From NCBI GenBank assembly GCA_964529265.1, contig CAZGVW010000286.1:1-43844 (forward strand): 43,844 bases of DNA. Reading direction: 5' to 3'. Positions 35,430 through 43,192 of this stretch are shown one piece after another. The notes below the pieces were generated by a model. The model worked only from the letters and a program-made list of their open reading frames with translations, was not told the DNA's origin and ran no database searches. The position numbers were made by a program, and so were the translations under genes. The stretch is from CAZGVW01 sp964529265 (lineage in GTDB: Bacteria; Planctomycetota; Phycisphaerae; Phycisphaerales; UBA1924). Positions within the stretch are counted from its first letter, which is position 1, and each line of letters begins with the position of its first letter.

Positions 35430-36652
35430 GGCCCCTCCCCCGCGCCCCCGCCCGGTGTCGCCGTCGCCCCGTTCCGTGCGCCGATGGTGTTCCCGTCGTG
35501 CACGTTCACCCTCGAGCCATCGCTCAGCAACTGCTGCCCCAGCGTCACCACCCGCCCGGAAAGCCCCTCGCCCAGAATCTGCGCCCGGTCCCCCTCCACC
35601 ACGCCCAGCCGAATGTCCGCCATCCGCACCGTGTCCCCCTCCGGCGACACGATGAACACCACGTCGCGACCGTCCCGCCGCGTCACCGCCGCCAGCGGCG
35701 CAATCGTCTCCGCGCGCTCCTCGCTCAGCACGATCGTCACCCGCGCGAACATCCCCGGCCGCAGCGCCTGGTCCGGGTTCTCCACCAGCAGCTCCACGCG
35801 CGCCTGCCGCGATGTCTCCCGGAACACCGGCGCAATCCGCTCCACGTGCGCCTCGAACGTCCGCCCCGGCAGCGCATCGGTCGTCAGCGTCGCCTCCTGC
35901 CCCACGCGCAGCCCGGAGTAGTCGCGCTCCGTCACCGAGACCACCGCCTTTAAAGGATCAAGCGCCACCACCGAGACGATCGGGTCCCCGTTCCGCACCG
36001 TGTTCCCCGCGTCCTGGTGCCGCTCGCCCACGATCGCCACCTCATCCCCGCCCTGCCACGAGGCCCGCACCTGCGTGTACCCCAGCCGGATGTTCGTCAG
36101 CGCCAGCGATGCCTCCGCCTGCTTCACCTGCGCCTCAGCCAGCGTCACCGCCGCCCGCGCCGATTCCAGCCCCGCCGCGATCTGATCCAACTGCGCATCC
36201 GACGCAATCCCCCGATCCTTCAGCGCACGCGATCGATCGAAATCCCGCTGCGCGAGGTCCAGCGAACTCTGCGCCTGCGTCAACTCCGCGCGCCGAACCG
36301 ACAGTTCCGCTTCCGACTGCGCCGCCGATTGCTGGAACTCCGCCCCGTCGATCTCCGCGATCACCTGGCCCCGCTCCACCGGGTCGCCCAGGTCCACCAG
36401 CACACGCTCCAGCAGACCGTCCACCTTCGCCGCCACCACGAACTGCGCCGAGGCCTCCAGCGTCCCGCTCAGTCGGCGAATGTCCCGGATCACCCCGCTC
36501 TCGATCGGCGCCGCCTCAACCGCCACCGCGCCCATCTCACCCGGCCCCGCCCCCGCCCCGCCCCCCGTGCGCGCAACCGCCACCCACGCCACCGCCCCCG
36601 CCGTCGCCAGCAGAGCCCCGAGCACCGCAATCGCGCTCACATGGCGCATCAT
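35426..36652 (-). CDS. RND efflux periplasmic adaptor (membrane fusion protein)
   Basis: First gene of the tripartite efflux operon. The roughly 408-residue protein has an N-terminal membrane anchor (VSAIAVLGALLATAGAVAWV), a lipoyl/barrel-sandwich half (VAAKVDGLLERVLVDLGDPV), and a long coiled-coil hairpin (about 105-190). Beta-barrel and membrane-proximal domains follow (VVSVTERDYSGLRVGQEATL, ARVTIVLSEE). Adaptors link the pump to the TolC-like duct. Three start codons stand in a row (GTG 36655, ATG 36652, ATG 36649). ATG 36652 was chosen because the -10-like TAGAAT ends 6 bases before it and there is no ribosome-binding site. The gene ends with a 4-bp overlap with the pump gene. Confidence 0.93.
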   Translation of the reverse strand: MMRHVSAIAVLGALLATAGAVAWVAVARTGGGAGAGPGEMGAVAVEAAPIESGVIRDIRRLSGTLEASAQFVVAAKVDGLLERVLVDLGDPVERGQVIAEIDGAEFQQSAAQSEAELSVRRAELTQAQSSLDLAQRDFDRSRALKDRGIASDAQLDQIAAGLESARAAVTLAEAQVKQAEASLALTNIRLGYTQVRASWQGGDEVAIVGERHQDAGNTVRNGDPIVSVVALDPLKAVVSVTERDYSGLRVGQEATLTTDALPGRTFEAHVERIAPVFRETSRQARVELLVENPDQALRPGMFARVTIVLSEERAETIAPLAAVTRRDGRDVVFIVSPEGDTVRMADIRLGVVEGDRAQILGEGLSGRVVTLGQQLLSDGSRVNVHDGNTIGARNGATATPGGGAGEGP

Positions 36653-36658
36653 CACCCG

Positions 36659-36664
36659 ATTCTA
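36659..36664 (-). promoter_or_regulatory. -10 box of the RND operon (leaderless type)
   Basis: ATTCTA on the plus strand reads TAGAAT on the minus strand. It ends 6 bases before the adaptor ATG at 36652, so transcription would begin at the start codon. No Shine-Dalgarno sequence fits in between. Confidence 0.5.
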
Positions 36665-36674
36665 GTGCCCCCAC

Positions 36675-36723
36675 GCGGGCGCCACTGGTGGCTTGTCCAC
36701 CAGTGCGATTCACCCCACGCGCC
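36675..36723. repeat. Palindromic CACTGGTGG repeat, copy 1
   Basis: CACTGGTGG (36683-36691) and CCACCAGTG (36697-36705) form a perfect 9-bp stem with a CTTGT loop, with conserved flanks (GCGGGCGC before; CACCCCACGCGC after). Two further copies lie at 37566-37645. The region up to 36832 also has short TATTGCC tandem repeats (36824-36857, running into the phosphatase gene end). No gene is seen there. Confidence 0.8.
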
Positions 36724-36832
36724 CATCCGTCCACGCGACACACGCCGCGCGATCTCGCCATCGCGCCCCGCGAGCCGCGCCGTCCCCACCCCGCCCTCCA
36801 ACTCCTCTCCGCTCTTCCCTCTTCCCTATTGC

Positions 36833-37474
36833 CTATTGCCTACTCCCTATTGCCTCCTCCTCAATCCGCTCCCCCGTCCTCACAGAGTGCTCAATCTCAT
36901 CCCGCCACTTCCCCAGGTAGATCGGGAACATGGAGTTGTCCTCCGGTTCATGCCCATACTCAAACGAGTCCGCATACGCGTCCACCAGCGCCTCGCCCTT
37001 CAGAATGTTCCGGTACAGCGTGATGCACACCCCCGTCCGCTGCGCGCCCGCCGAGCACTGCACCAGCACCGGATGCGTCGATTCATCCGAGATGATCCGC
37101 AGTGCCTCCACGTAGTTGTTCGGATCACCCGTGCCGTCCCCCTTCATCGGCAGCACGTATCGCGTCAGCCCCAGCGCTGCATCCATCTCGTGAATCCGCT
37201 TCGCCGTCTCCGGCTTGCCGTCATACGCACCGAAGTCGATCACCGTCCTGATCCCGTGCCGCCGCGCCACCTGCTCCAGCGTCCCCGGCGTCAACCGCGC
37301 CGATCGATACACGTGCCCCGCCTCCACCACCCCGAAGTTCTTCGGAATCAGCCTGTCCTCGAGATGCTCCAGCCACACGTACACGCCCAGCGCAATCACC
37401 GCCGCGATGATCACCGCATTCCGTGTGAACTTCCACGGATTGAACCGCTTCTCGCCGCGCGCCCCATTCGCCAT
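36833..37474 (-). CDS. Membrane-anchored Cys-based (dual-specificity/tyrosine) phosphatase
   Basis: The 213-residue protein has one N-terminal membrane helix (about 18-36, AVIIAAVIALGVYVW). A cytosol- or periplasm-facing phosphatase domain of the protein-tyrosine phosphatase superfamily follows. The CX5R loop is QCSAGAQRTG (C140, R146), and an acidic general-acid candidate lies in FGAYDGK (D85). The residue before the catalytic cysteine is glutamine rather than the usual histidine. Similar small phosphatases act on phosphoproteins or on phosphoinositide- or polyphosphate-like substrates. ATG 37474 was chosen for its GGAGGGG site and membrane helix; the frame is open much further upstream but the extra part is repeat DNA. 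Both flanks carry palindromic repeats. Confidence 0.85.
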   Translation of the reverse strand: MANGARGEKRFNPWKFTRNAVIIAAVIALGVYVWLEHLEDRLIPKNFGVVEAGHVYRSARLTPGTLEQVARRHGIRTVIDFGAYDGKPETAKRIHEMDAALGLTRYVLPMKGDGTGDPNNYVEALRIISDESTHPVLVQCSAGAQRTGVCITLYRNILKGEALVDAYADSFEYGHEPEDNSMFPIYLGKWRDEIEHSVRTGERIEEEAIGSRQ

Positions 37475-37565
37475 CAACGCCCCTCCAGACCCTCCCCCAC
37501 GCACACACCATACCAGAGGCCCCCAGGTGCGCACATCCAGGCGGCGCCTTGCCCAGCAGTCCAAA

Positions 37566-37645
37566 ACGGGCGCCACTGGTGGCTTGCCCACCAGTCCAAA
37601 ACGGGTGCCACTGGTGGCTTGCCCACCAGTGCGAAGCACCCCACG
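37566..37645. repeat. Palindromic CACTGGTGG repeat, copies 2 and 3 in tandem
   Basis: Copy 2 has CACTGGTGG at 37574-37582 and CCACCAGT at 37588-37595. Copy 3 has CACTGGTGG at 37609-37617 and CCACCAGTG at 37623-37631, followed by CACCCCACGCGC as in copy 1. Each is preceded by CCAAAACGGG. TGCCCATTGCC-like tandem repeats follow at 37689-37710. These are REP-like elements. No gene is seen from 37475 to 38136. Confidence 0.8.
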
Positions 37646-37742
37646 CGCACAACCACAACCCGCAACCGTCGCGCACCATTCCCCTCCGCTACTGCCCATT
37701 GCCCATTGCCTCTTTCCCCCCCTCACGTGTCCCGATCTACCT

Positions 37743-37772
37743 CGTTTGTGCGCCAAAACACCGTCACTGCGC
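37743..37772 (+). repeat. Interspersed repeat, core of a third copy (C)
   Basis: CGTTTGTGCGCCAAAACACC followed by GTCACTGCGC matches the core of repeat B (CGTTTGTGCGCGCAAAACGC then GTCACTGCGC), with a 2-base length change. It lacks the CTCTACCCAAAGGGCC head apart from a weak CGATCTACC. Confidence 0.5.
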
Positions 37773-37995
37773 ATTTTCCCATTGAACCCGCCACACGCCC
37801 CGTTACCATCCCCCCGCGCGCACACCACCCCGCGCCACGAACACGCACTTCCGGTTCGCCACACACCCCACCCACGCACCCGAAGGGAGGAACGCCCCAT
37901 GCGCCCACCCCTCGCCCCCGCCCGCGCGCAATCCCTGCTCACACTCCTCCTCCACCTCCTCGCCGGCCTCCTCTCACACGCCCCCAAACCGCCCC

Positions 37996-38036
37996 GGTTG
38001 ACTCCAAGTCAACCAGAAGTGAACCACCAGTCAACT
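37996..38036. promoter_or_regulatory. Four half-sites at 11-bp period (regulator box)
   Basis: GGTTGACT (37996), AGTCAACC (38007), AGTGAACC (38018) and AGTCAACT (38029) start exactly 11 bases apart. The first two form a perfect inverted repeat with a 3-bp centre and the last three are direct repeats. Eleven-base direct repeats of this kind are typical of OmpR/PhoB-family boxes. The array lies 100 bp upstream of the gene at 38137 and 520 bp upstream of the phosphatase on the other strand. Confidence 0.5.
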
Positions 38037-38136
38037 TGCCGCGCCCGCCCCAAACCCGAATCTTTCCATGCGAGAAGCGCAAAGCCCGCAACCGCCGCCC
38101 CCGCGCCACGAACCCCCTCGCCGAAAGGACGGAACC

Positions 38137-38910
38137 GTGCCCGCCATCTTCAACCCCGAGCCCGCCACACCCCCCTCCGACCAGCGCTTCGTCTACTGGA
38201 TGCCGCCCGAAGCCTTCACCCGCGTCCGCGACGCCCTCATGCTCCACGGCTATTCCTTCACCCCCGCCATCCTCACCCCGTGTCAGGCCCTGCGCTCTCA
38301 GGGCCGGCGCCTCGTCTACACCGCCCCCGAAAAATGGAGCGGATTCTGCAACCGCCAGGGCGCCTGGTATCGCGATTCGCACCGAAACGGCGACTGGATG
38401 CTCGTTTCCGATCACGAACTGCCCAAGCCCGCCGCGCAACACCTGGATACGCGCCTCGCCCCCTCCGACTTCTCCCCCGAATCCCTCCCCACCCAGACCG
38501 AACTGGAGCAACTCCTCGCCGAACCGGACTACAACCGCGCCAAACCCGCCGCGTGGGAGCGCCTCAGCCGCCTCGATGCGCCGATGTTCAAAATCTTCTT
38601 CTCTCTGATCGGAATCTGGCGCCGAGGCGACAATTTGAAGCGCCACTGGGTCGGACACCGCGCCAACCACGCCAACTTCCTCACCCGCCGATTCACCGCC
38701 CGCGTGGACGGCGAGGATGTGCCCTATTCCGTCACCGAAAACCGCGGCGTGTGCTCGTCCTGCGTCCAGTTCTTCAACCTCATGCGCCCGCGCGAGCGAA
38801 AAATGGTCCGCTCATGCCCCGGCGCCATCACATTCGCCCGCGCCAGGCGCAATCTCTACTACGACGTCCGCCCCGTCGCCCTCACCATCAGCGCCGCAGC
38901 GCAGAACTGA
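38137..38910 (+). CDS. Uncharacterised protein with CSSC and aromatic-rich segments
   Basis: I do not recognise a family. The 257-residue protein is soluble and rich in aromatic and basic residues (RFVYWMPPEAFTRVRDALML, LVYTAPEKWSGFCNRQGAWY). A mid-region helix is FKIFFSLIGIW. The C-terminal part has a CXXC pair in NRGVCSSCVQFFNLM and another cysteine in VRSCPGA, which could bind metal. There is no signal peptide. GTG 38137 was chosen because AAAGGA ends 7 bases before it. The frame is open to an ATG at 38068, but that part is low-complexity proline-rich sequence. It is followed, convergently, by the TetR gene after 19 bp. An 11-bp-periodic operator-like array lies upstream. Confidence 0.7.
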   Translation: MPAIFNPEPATPPSDQRFVYWMPPEAFTRVRDALMLHGYSFTPAILTPCQALRSQGRRLVYTAPEKWSGFCNRQGAWYRDSHRNGDWMLVSDHELPKPAAQHLDTRLAPSDFSPESLPTQTELEQLLAEPDYNRAKPAAWERLSRLDAPMFKIFFSLIGIWRRGDNLKRHWVGHRANHANFLTRRFTARVDGEDVPYSVTENRGVCSSCVQFFNLMRPRERKMVRSCPGAITFARARRNLYYDVRPVALTISAAAQN

Positions 38911-38929
38911 TCAAAACCGCCAAAACGGT

Positions 38930-39508
38930 TCACAAAGCCGAAATCCGGCGCTCAATCAGCGTTTCCGCCGCCCTCTTCGCAATCCCCGCCGCCTGCCGGT
39001 CCCCCGTCACCTGCCGCGTCACGTACACCCCCTCCATCAGCAGCATCAACTCCGTCGCCAGCGTCCCCGCGTCGTCCGCCCCCGCCTCCCGCGCCAGCCG
39101 CGCAATGATCTCGTGCAGCGCCCGCTTGTTCTCCGCCGCGGCTTCGTGCGCCGGATCGTGCGGGAGCGGGAATTCCATCGCCACATTCACGAAAAAGCAG
39201 CCCCGGAACTCCTCAACCCGGATCAGTTCGTCCACCACGTCAAAAAGCGCCAGAAGCCGCGCCCGCGGCTCATTTCCGCCCTTTTCCGTCACCATTCGCG
39301 CAAAATGCTCGCGCAGCCACGCGTCCTGCGCCCGCATCACCGCCAGCATCAGATCCTCTTTGCTCTCAAAGTGCTTGTAGAACGCCGTTTTGCTGATCCC
39401 GACGTCCTCCAGAATCCGGTCGATCCCCACGTCGCGGAACCCGTCGCGGTAGAACCGCCGGCTCCCCGCCTCGATCAGCCTCTCCCGCGTCGTCAGTGCA
39501 GTGGTCAT
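38930..39508 (-). CDS. TetR-family transcriptional regulator
   Basis: The 192-residue protein begins with a TetR DNA-binding domain (about 7-55: TRERLIEAGSRRFYRDGFRD, then VGIDRILEDVGISKTAFYKH and FESKEDL). A helical ligand-binding and dimer domain follows (for example LLALFDVVDELIRVEEFRGC, LATELMLLMEGVYVTRQV). The ligand is unknown. The start at ATG 39508 is favoured because the TetR motif begins right after it and a TACACT -10-like box (complement of 39519-39524) lies 10 bases upstream. An ATG at 39553 is possible. It is divergent from the esterase-like gene with a 69-bp gap, the usual layout for a TetR repressor and its target. Confidence 0.9.
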   Translation of the reverse strand: MTTALTTRERLIEAGSRRFYRDGFRDVGIDRILEDVGISKTAFYKHFESKEDLMLAVMRAQDAWLREHFARMVTEKGGNEPRARLLALFDVVDELIRVEEFRGCFFVNVAMEFPLPHDPAHEAAAENKRALHEIIARLAREAGADDAGTLATELMLLMEGVYVTRQVTGDRQAAGIAKRAAETLIERRISAL

Positions 39509-39577
39509 GGCAGCCGAAAGTGTACGCTGGCTGTAGGAATCGTCGGAAATCATCGTTTTCGCACAGGAGGCGCGACA

Positions 39578-41305
39578 TTGGTCACCGCTTTCCGCATTCT
39601 GGCGCTCCTCGCCGCCGCCCTCACCGCCCCGGGTGCAGCCATGGCAGATTCCCTGCTATTTGAGATCGTTCTCCCCTCCAGCCGCGCCGAATCCTCGCTC
39701 GATGGGCGCGTTCTGCTCCTCCTGGCCGCGGATGACGCCGAAGAGCCGCGGTTTCAGGTGCGCGATTCGGCGAACTCGGCGCAGATTTTCGGCGTCGATG
39801 TCAACGGCTTCGCGCCCGGCGCCGCGGCCGCAGTTGATTCATCCGTTCCGGGGTATCCCGCGGAATCGCTCGCGGGCGTGGCGCCGGGCGAATACTGGGC
39901 GCAGGCGGTGCTGCACAGGTACGAGACGCTCCGCCGCGCGGATGGGCACGTGGTGAAACTGCCGATGGACCGCGGCGAGGGGCAGAAATGGAGCCGCGCG
40001 CCTGGAAATCTGTACAGCGCGCCGCGGAAGGTGCGCGTGGACCCCGCGGCGAACGGCGTGATCCGCATCGAACTCGATCAGGAAATCCCGCCGATCACGC
40101 CGCCGGAAGACACGACATACGTCAAGCACGTGCGCATCCGGAGCGAACTGCTTTCGAAGTTCTGGGGCCGGCCGATGCACCTCGGCGCGGTCGTGCTGCT
40201 GCCGGAGGGGTTCGATGAGCATCCGGAGGCGCGGTATCCGCTCATCGTGAACCACGGGCATTTCGAAGCGACGTTCGGCGAGTTCCGCGAGTCGCCGCCC
40301 GATCCGGACCTGAAGCCGGAGTACAGCGAGCGCTTCCGGATGGATGGCTACAACGTCATCCAACAGCAGATGGCGCACGAGTTCTACAAGGAGTGGACCG
40401 GCCCCGGCTTCCCGCGCTTCGTGATCATCAAGGTGCAGCATGCGAACCCGTATTACGACGATTCGTACGCCGTCAACTCGGCGAATCTCGGCCCGTATGG
40501 CGACGCGATCATGCACGAACTCATTCCGGAGATCGAGAAGCGGTTCCGCTGCATCGGCGAGGGGTGGGCGCGCTTCACCTACGGCGGCTCGACCGGCGGG
40601 TGGGAGGCGCTGGCGGTTCAGGTGCTGTATCCGGACATGTTCAACGGCGGCTTCGCCGCGTGCCCGGACCCGATCGACTTCCGCGCGTACACCGTGGTGA
40701 ACATCTACGAGGACCGCAACGCGTATTTCGCGGAAGGGCCCTTCGGGCGCGTGCCGCGGCCGGGCAAGCGCGATTGGCGCGGCTACACCGAGTGCACGAT
40801 GGAGCAGGTGTGCCGCAAGGAACTCGTGCTGGGCGAAAAGAACCGCTCCGGCGATCAATGGGATATCTGGGAGGCGGTGTACAGCCCCGTCGGCGCGGAT
40901 GGGTATCCGAAGCCGCTGTGGAACCGGCGCACGGGCGAGATCGACCCCGACGTGGCGCGGCATTGGCGCGACCACTACGACCTGCGCCACATCATGCAGC
41001 GCGACTGGGAGACGCTGGGCCCGAAACTCAAGGGCAAGATCCACCTCTACTGCGGCACGATGGACAACTACTTTCTTGAGGGCGCGGTGCGCCTGACGGA
41101 AGAGTTCCTCGTGAACACGACGAACCCGTTCTACGCCGGCGAAGTGGACTACGGCTGCGGCGCCGAACACTGCTGGAACGGCGACCACAACCGCCCGAAC
41201 GCCCTCAGCCGCCTGCGCTACCACCAGATGTACGTGGACAAAATCCTCCGCCGCATCGCGGACACTGCGCCCCCGAGGGCGGATGTGGTGAGTTGGCGGT
41301 ATTGA
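39578..41305 (+). CDS. Secreted esterase-like alpha/beta hydrolase
   Basis: The 575-residue product has a signal peptide (FRILALLAAALTAPGAAMA). A beta-rich N-terminal region and an esterase-D-like alpha/beta hydrolase domain follow. The nucleophile motif is YGGSTGGWEAL, the domain begins around YPLIVNHGHFE, and the probable catalytic histidine lies in EHCWNGDHNRP. The substrate is unknown; related putative esterases cleave feruloyl or other ester bonds. The start is TTG 39578, because AGGAGG ends 7 bases before it and the signal peptide follows at once. The frame is open much further upstream through the antisense TetR gene. It is divergent from the TetR gene, which probably represses it. Confidence 0.82.
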   Translation: MVTAFRILALLAAALTAPGAAMADSLLFEIVLPSSRAESSLDGRVLLLLAADDAEEPRFQVRDSANSAQIFGVDVNGFAPGAAAAVDSSVPGYPAESLAGVAPGEYWAQAVLHRYETLRRADGHVVKLPMDRGEGQKWSRAPGNLYSAPRKVRVDPAANGVIRIELDQEIPPITPPEDTTYVKHVRIRSELLSKFWGRPMHLGAVVLLPEGFDEHPEARYPLIVNHGHFEATFGEFRESPPDPDLKPEYSERFRMDGYNVIQQQMAHEFYKEWTGPGFPRFVIIKVQHANPYYDDSYAVNSANLGPYGDAIMHELIPEIEKRFRCIGEGWARFTYGGSTGGWEALAVQVLYPDMFNGGFAACPDPIDFRAYTVVNIYEDRNAYFAEGPFGRVPRPGKRDWRGYTECTMEQVCRKELVLGEKNRSGDQWDIWEAVYSPVGADGYPKPLWNRRTGEIDPDVARHWRDHYDLRHIMQRDWETLGPKLKGKIHLYCGTMDNYFLEGAVRLTEEFLVNTTNPFYAGEVDYGCGAEHCWNGDHNRPNALSRLRYHQMYVDKILRRIADTAPPRADVVSWRY

Positions 41306-41490
41306 GTCGCGCGGCGCGCCTCATGGCGGCCCCGGGGGGCATTGTTGTGCCCGAGGGACATTCCGCGGCGAGGGGGCACCCTCATTCTGAGGCCTATTCG
41401 GGCGAAGGGCATTGTTTCGGTGCGTGGCTGTGGGTATTTCCTTCGGGTGTGGGGACGAGTCGGTGAAACACCCAACGGGAGCCCGAAGCC

Positions 41491-43011
41491 ATGAGCGCGC
41501 ATGCACGTCTTGTTCGGAACTGCTCGATTGTGTCGATTGCCGCGGCGGTATCGCCCCTCTGCAGCGCCCAGCCGCACCTGGACTGGGACGACGCGTATAC
41601 GGGGCCGCTCGGGGAGGGCGCCAGCGGTGCGGCGATGGTGGCCGATTCGCCGCGGCAGGCGGTGTACATCGCAGGAACCACGGTCGGAGCGCTGCCGAAT
41701 GGCGGGTCAACCTCCGATTTCCTGCTGACGCGCTACGACGCGGCAACGGGAGCGCGGATGTGGGAGCGTACGCTGCGCTTCGGCTTCTTCCCGGAGGTGT
41801 CGGACGTGGCGGTGGACGGGGCGGGGAACGTCGTGCTTGTTGGATCGGGGGACCAGGGGATTCCACTTGGGTATGACTGGGTCGTGGCGAAGTTCACGCA
41901 GGCGGGCGATCTGCTGTGGACGCGGTCGTTCCACGGCGGCGATCCCGACGCGTGGGACGACTACGCGGACGCGGTCGTGATCGACGAGGATGGCGACATC
42001 TACGTGGGCGGCGCGGCGGCGCACCACACGTTTCAGGGCGGGGACAGCGCGGCGACGCTGATCAAGTACAGCGCGGCGGGCGAGACGCTGTGGTCGCGCG
42101 TGCAGGACGAATCGGACGGGATCGACCGATGGGGCCACCTGGTGATCGGGCCGGCGGGGATTCACGCGGGCGGGTCGATCGGCGACGGGTTCGGGTTCTC
42201 CGACATGTTTGTGCGCACGTTTTCTCCCGAGGGAGACACGGTGTGGACGCAGACATTCAGCGGCCCGGGCGGACAGGGTGAATCAGTTCAAGCGCTGCGG
42301 ATTGATTCGACGGGCGCGGTCGTAGCGGCGGGCACGACGAGCGGCGGCGTGGCGACGTACTACGACGTGGCGGTGGTGAAGTGGTCGGCGGCGGGGGCGC
42401 CGCAGTGGTCGCAGGTGTTCACAGGTCCGGGCGGGCAGAACAGCGAGTTCATGCACGACATGACGGTGGACGCGGCGGATCACATCGTGGTGTGCGGTGC
42501 GCTGGATGGGCCGAACAACACGGATGCGCTGCTCATGCGCTACTCGCCGGAGGGAACGCTGCTGTGGGCGGTGGATTACCTGCTGCCTCGGGGGGAGCTC
42601 GAGGTGTTCAACCGAGTCGCGACCGACACTGCGGGCGGGATTTACACGACGGGCTTGTTTTACCCGAGTGATCCGGCGATTCTCGCGGCGAAGCACAGCC
42701 CGGCAGGGGCTCTGGAGTGGGTGATGGGATACACCGTGCCCACGGGCGGGATCTTCATCAATCACTACGGCACGGACATCGCGGTGGACGCGTCGCGCAA
42801 CGTGTACATCACCGGCTACGGGCGCACGAGCCAGGTGACGGTGAAGTATTCGCAGTCGTTCGCCGACTTCTCGGGCGACGGCGAGGTGGGCGCGGCTGAC
42901 CTGGCGATGCTGCTCGGCGCGTGGGGACAGGCCGACGCGGCGCTTGATCTCGACGGTGACGGGATCGTCGGCGCCGGAGACCTGGCGATTGTGCTCGGCG
43001 CGTGGTCGTGA
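41491..43011 (+). CDS. Secreted beta-propeller protein with C-terminal dockerin-like repeats
   Basis: The 506-residue product starts with a signal peptide (SIVSIAAAVSPLCSA). About seven repeats resemble SBBP/delta-60-type propeller blades, each with a YDxxVxKxxxxGxxxWxxxF strand pair and a following VDxxGxxxxxG turn (for example YDWVVAKFTQAGDLLWTRSF, YDVAVVKWSAAGAPQWSQVF). The C-terminus carries two EF-hand-like dockerin repeats ending in LLGAWG and VLGAWS (DFSGDGEVGAADLAMLLGAW; DLDGDGIVGAGDLAIVLGAW). In Phycisphaerae such tails are common on secreted proteins and may sort or anchor them. The ATG at 41491 was chosen because the signal peptide follows. It is convergent with the last gene. Confidence 0.85.
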   Translation: MSAHARLVRNCSIVSIAAAVSPLCSAQPHLDWDDAYTGPLGEGASGAAMVADSPRQAVYIAGTTVGALPNGGSTSDFLLTRYDAATGARMWERTLRFGFFPEVSDVAVDGAGNVVLVGSGDQGIPLGYDWVVAKFTQAGDLLWTRSFHGGDPDAWDDYADAVVIDEDGDIYVGGAAAHHTFQGGDSAATLIKYSAAGETLWSRVQDESDGIDRWGHLVIGPAGIHAGGSIGDGFGFSDMFVRTFSPEGDTVWTQTFSGPGGQGESVQALRIDSTGAVVAAGTTSGGVATYYDVAVVKWSAAGAPQWSQVFTGPGGQNSEFMHDMTVDAADHIVVCGALDGPNNTDALLMRYSPEGTLLWAVDYLLPRGELEVFNRVATDTAGGIYTTGLFYPSDPAILAAKHSPAGALEWVMGYTVPTGGIFINHYGTDIAVDASRNVYITGYGRTSQVTVKYSQSFADFSGDGEVGAADLAMLLGAWGQADAALDLDGDGIVGAGDLAIVLGAWS

Positions 43012-43192
43012 GTTGTTCGAGAGCGCATCGACACACGGGGCATTCGTTCACGTCGGCGCAGCGGCGCGAGAGCGCCGATGCGCCGACGGTGTTTCCGTGC
43101 ATCGCTGCGCCGATGGCGACACTTCAAGACGGACTCGGGGGCGTCGGGCCGGCCATGGGTCTGATGCGAGCCGAAGCGGCGCCCGTTTCTGT

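Noticed and set aside
37899..38136. ATG with GGGAGGA upstream and a hydrophobic start (LLTLLLHLLAGLL)
   Set aside because: The frame continues without a stop through the real gene at 38137 in another frame and becomes Arg/Pro-rich, so it is probably a chance frame.
30622..38608. Very long plus-strand open frames opposite the RND operon and the phosphatase (over 650, 860 and 870 codons)
   Set aside because: They are antisense to clear genes, are made of Arg/Pro/His low-complexity sequence and arise because GC-rich codon use removes stops on the other strand.
42209..42225. TGTTTGTGCGCACGTTTT, similar to the interspersed repeat core
   Set aside because: It lies within the propeller gene and encodes a normal blade (DMFVRTFSPEG); the match is short and probably chance.
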